This document shows, in pieces, positions 34,644 through 35,539 of a stretch of 35,539 bases of DNA. The DNA is taken from the NCBI GenBank assembly GCA_029268045.1, contig JAJUHF010000017.1, positions 1-35,539 of the forward strand, written 5' to 3'. Made by a program: the position numbers and the translations under genes. A model generated the notes under the pieces. The model ran no database searches. It was not told where the DNA came from and worked only from the letters and a program-made list of their open reading frames with translations. Origin of the DNA: Anseongella ginsenosidimutans. Lineage in GTDB: Bacteria; Bacteroidota; Bacteroidia; Sphingobacteriales; Sphingobacteriaceae. How positions within the stretch are numbered: position 1 is the first letter of the stretch; each line of letters starts with the position of its first letter.

Positions 34644-35539
34644 TTATTCCACCAGGATCCGCTCGAACGGCACCTCATTCAGCTTCGCCGCATACTTTGG
34701 AAAATCCGTCTTGTACATGGCCCCCGTACCGATGCTGTAAATTTTCCGGGCCCGTGAAAGCATCAGAAAGTCGATGAAGGATTTCATGTAAACTTCCTTG
34801 CCCGCATCGTCCACATTGTCAATGTGTACTACCTTGCCCGGTATGATATACACCCCCGGCAGGTCTTCCGCGGCAGCCAGAAAAGTCACGCTATCGGAGG
34901 TAACCAAAACTGGCACGTCGCTTTGCTCCACAATCTTCCGGAGGGCTTCCGTGTTCTTCAGAATGAGTTCCTGCCGTGCTGCCGGATCGAGGGCTTGGAA
35001 ATGATATTCCTTGAAATCTCCCAGCAACGATTGGAACCGGAATACGCAAGCGATGAAATCCCCTCCGCCCAAGTTGTCCAGGTGAATGCGCAGGTGCTGT
35101 TCCAGCAGTTCGCTAGGCTTGAATAACTCATGAAAAAGCGCGCCCCAATGAAAGTCCGTGTGATATTGCGTATTGATCTCCTCCAGGTAATCCACCTTGG
35201 CATACACCCATACCTGCCTGGTCAGGGGGAAAATCTTGGTCAGTTTGCTAAGTGGCGGCTGCTTGGTCATGATCTTAAACCGGACATCGGCTACGCAGTC
35301 GCTCAGTTCCCCGGCCTGCGGCTTCCAGTTATACACGTTGGGTTCCAGAAATTCCGATAATTCAAAGGGATGGTCAAATATCAGCCGGAAAGGCACCCCC
35401 ATTGCCTTCGACAAGGCATACACGCTCACGATGCCCTTGAAGCGATCGGTCAATCCCTTGGTTTTCCGACGCTTGTCGATCACGGATATAAGCATCGGCT
35501 GTTTGCCTGATTTACTGAAATAGACCTCGCAATGCTTTA
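34644..35539 (-). CDS. Putative glycosyltransferase, fucosyltransferase/NodZ-like (paralogue 2, 5-prime end outside window)
   Basis: Minus-strand gene open to the window edge: upstream of an internal Met at 35495 the frame continues (KHCEVYFSKSGKQP) and aligns with the region preceding PMLIS in paralogue 1, so the true start is beyond 35539. About 298 residues are visible. The four motifs of paralogue 1 are all kept: KGLTDRFKG, FRFQSLLGDF, VTSDSVTFL, VVHIDN, and the C-terminal MLSRARKIYSIGTGAMYKTD. By eye roughly half or more of the positions are identical, collinear throughout. It converges on the second Stealth gene with a 13-bp gap. Confidence 0.7.
   Translation of the reverse strand, partial: KHCEVYFSKSGKQPMLISVIDKRRKTKGLTDRFKGIVSVYALSKAMGVPFRLIFDHPFELSEFLEPNVYNWKPQAGELSDCVADVRFKIMTKQPPLSKLTKIFPLTRQVWVYAKVDYLEEINTQYHTDFHWGALFHELFKPSELLEQHLRIHLDNLGGGDFIACVFRFQSLLGDFKEYHFQALDPAARQELILKNTEALRKIVEQSDVPVLVTSDSVTFLAAAEDLPGVYIIPGKVVHIDNVDDAGKEVYMKSFIDFLMLSRARKIYSIGTGAMYKTDFPKYAAKLNEVPFERILVE

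Noticed and set aside
1-35539. Mobile elements, CRISPR arrays, tRNA and rRNA genes
   Set aside because: No transposase or integrase motifs, regularly spaced repeats or tRNA-like cloverleaf sequences were seen. The gaps are mostly too short to hold such elements.

Overview
The window looks like a chromosomal segment of a Bacteroidota bacterium with moderate GC. The reasons are: a very large str-S10-spc-alpha ribosomal cluster with map and infA between secY and rpmJ and no tuf; a zinc-ligand-poor L36; promoter-like TTTG / TAnnTTTG elements; starts that mostly lack a Shine-Dalgarno motif and have A/T-rich leaders; and a DUF5686-type outer-membrane protein. The lineage below phylum cannot be fixed from this sequence.

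Layout. (1) 1-18119, minus strand: 33 tightly packed genes from rpsL to rplQ, with a near-perfect promoter upstream of rpsL, a probable second promoter plus leader hairpin upstream of rpsH, and an intrinsic terminator after rplQ. Two genes too short to be noticed easily, rpmD (L30) and rpmJ (L36), are present. (2) 18191-22699: a DUF5686/carboxypeptidase-regulatory-like outer-membrane protein, divergent from kbl (glycine C-acetyltransferase) and a small NlpE-like lipoprotein, then a small conserved hypothetical gene. (3) 22738-24433: dnaA and a 271-bp non-coding region with two TTATCAACA DnaA-box-like sites, an AT-rich tract and inverted repeats, a candidate replication origin. (4) 24434-28178: a stand-alone catalytic subunit of a methylmalonyl-CoA mutase-family enzyme with a small membrane-anchored protein, an A-type Fe-S carrier, and a MacB/FtsX-type ABC permease. 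(5) 28197-35539: a surface-glycan locus. A minus-strand operon, ugd-uxs-galE, makes UDP-glucuronate, UDP-xylose and UDP-galactose. Facing it are two Stealth-family sugar-phosphate transferase genes alternating with two closely related genes of unrecognised family that carry fucosyltransferase/NodZ-like motifs; the last is inverted and runs off the right edge.

The most interesting part is the last: a repeated Stealth plus fucosyltransferase-like module beside UDP-GlcA/UDP-Xyl synthesis, which suggests a phosphodiester-linked surface glycan. The second is the candidate oriC between dnaA and the mutase gene. No mobile elements, CRISPR arrays, tRNA or rRNA genes were seen.
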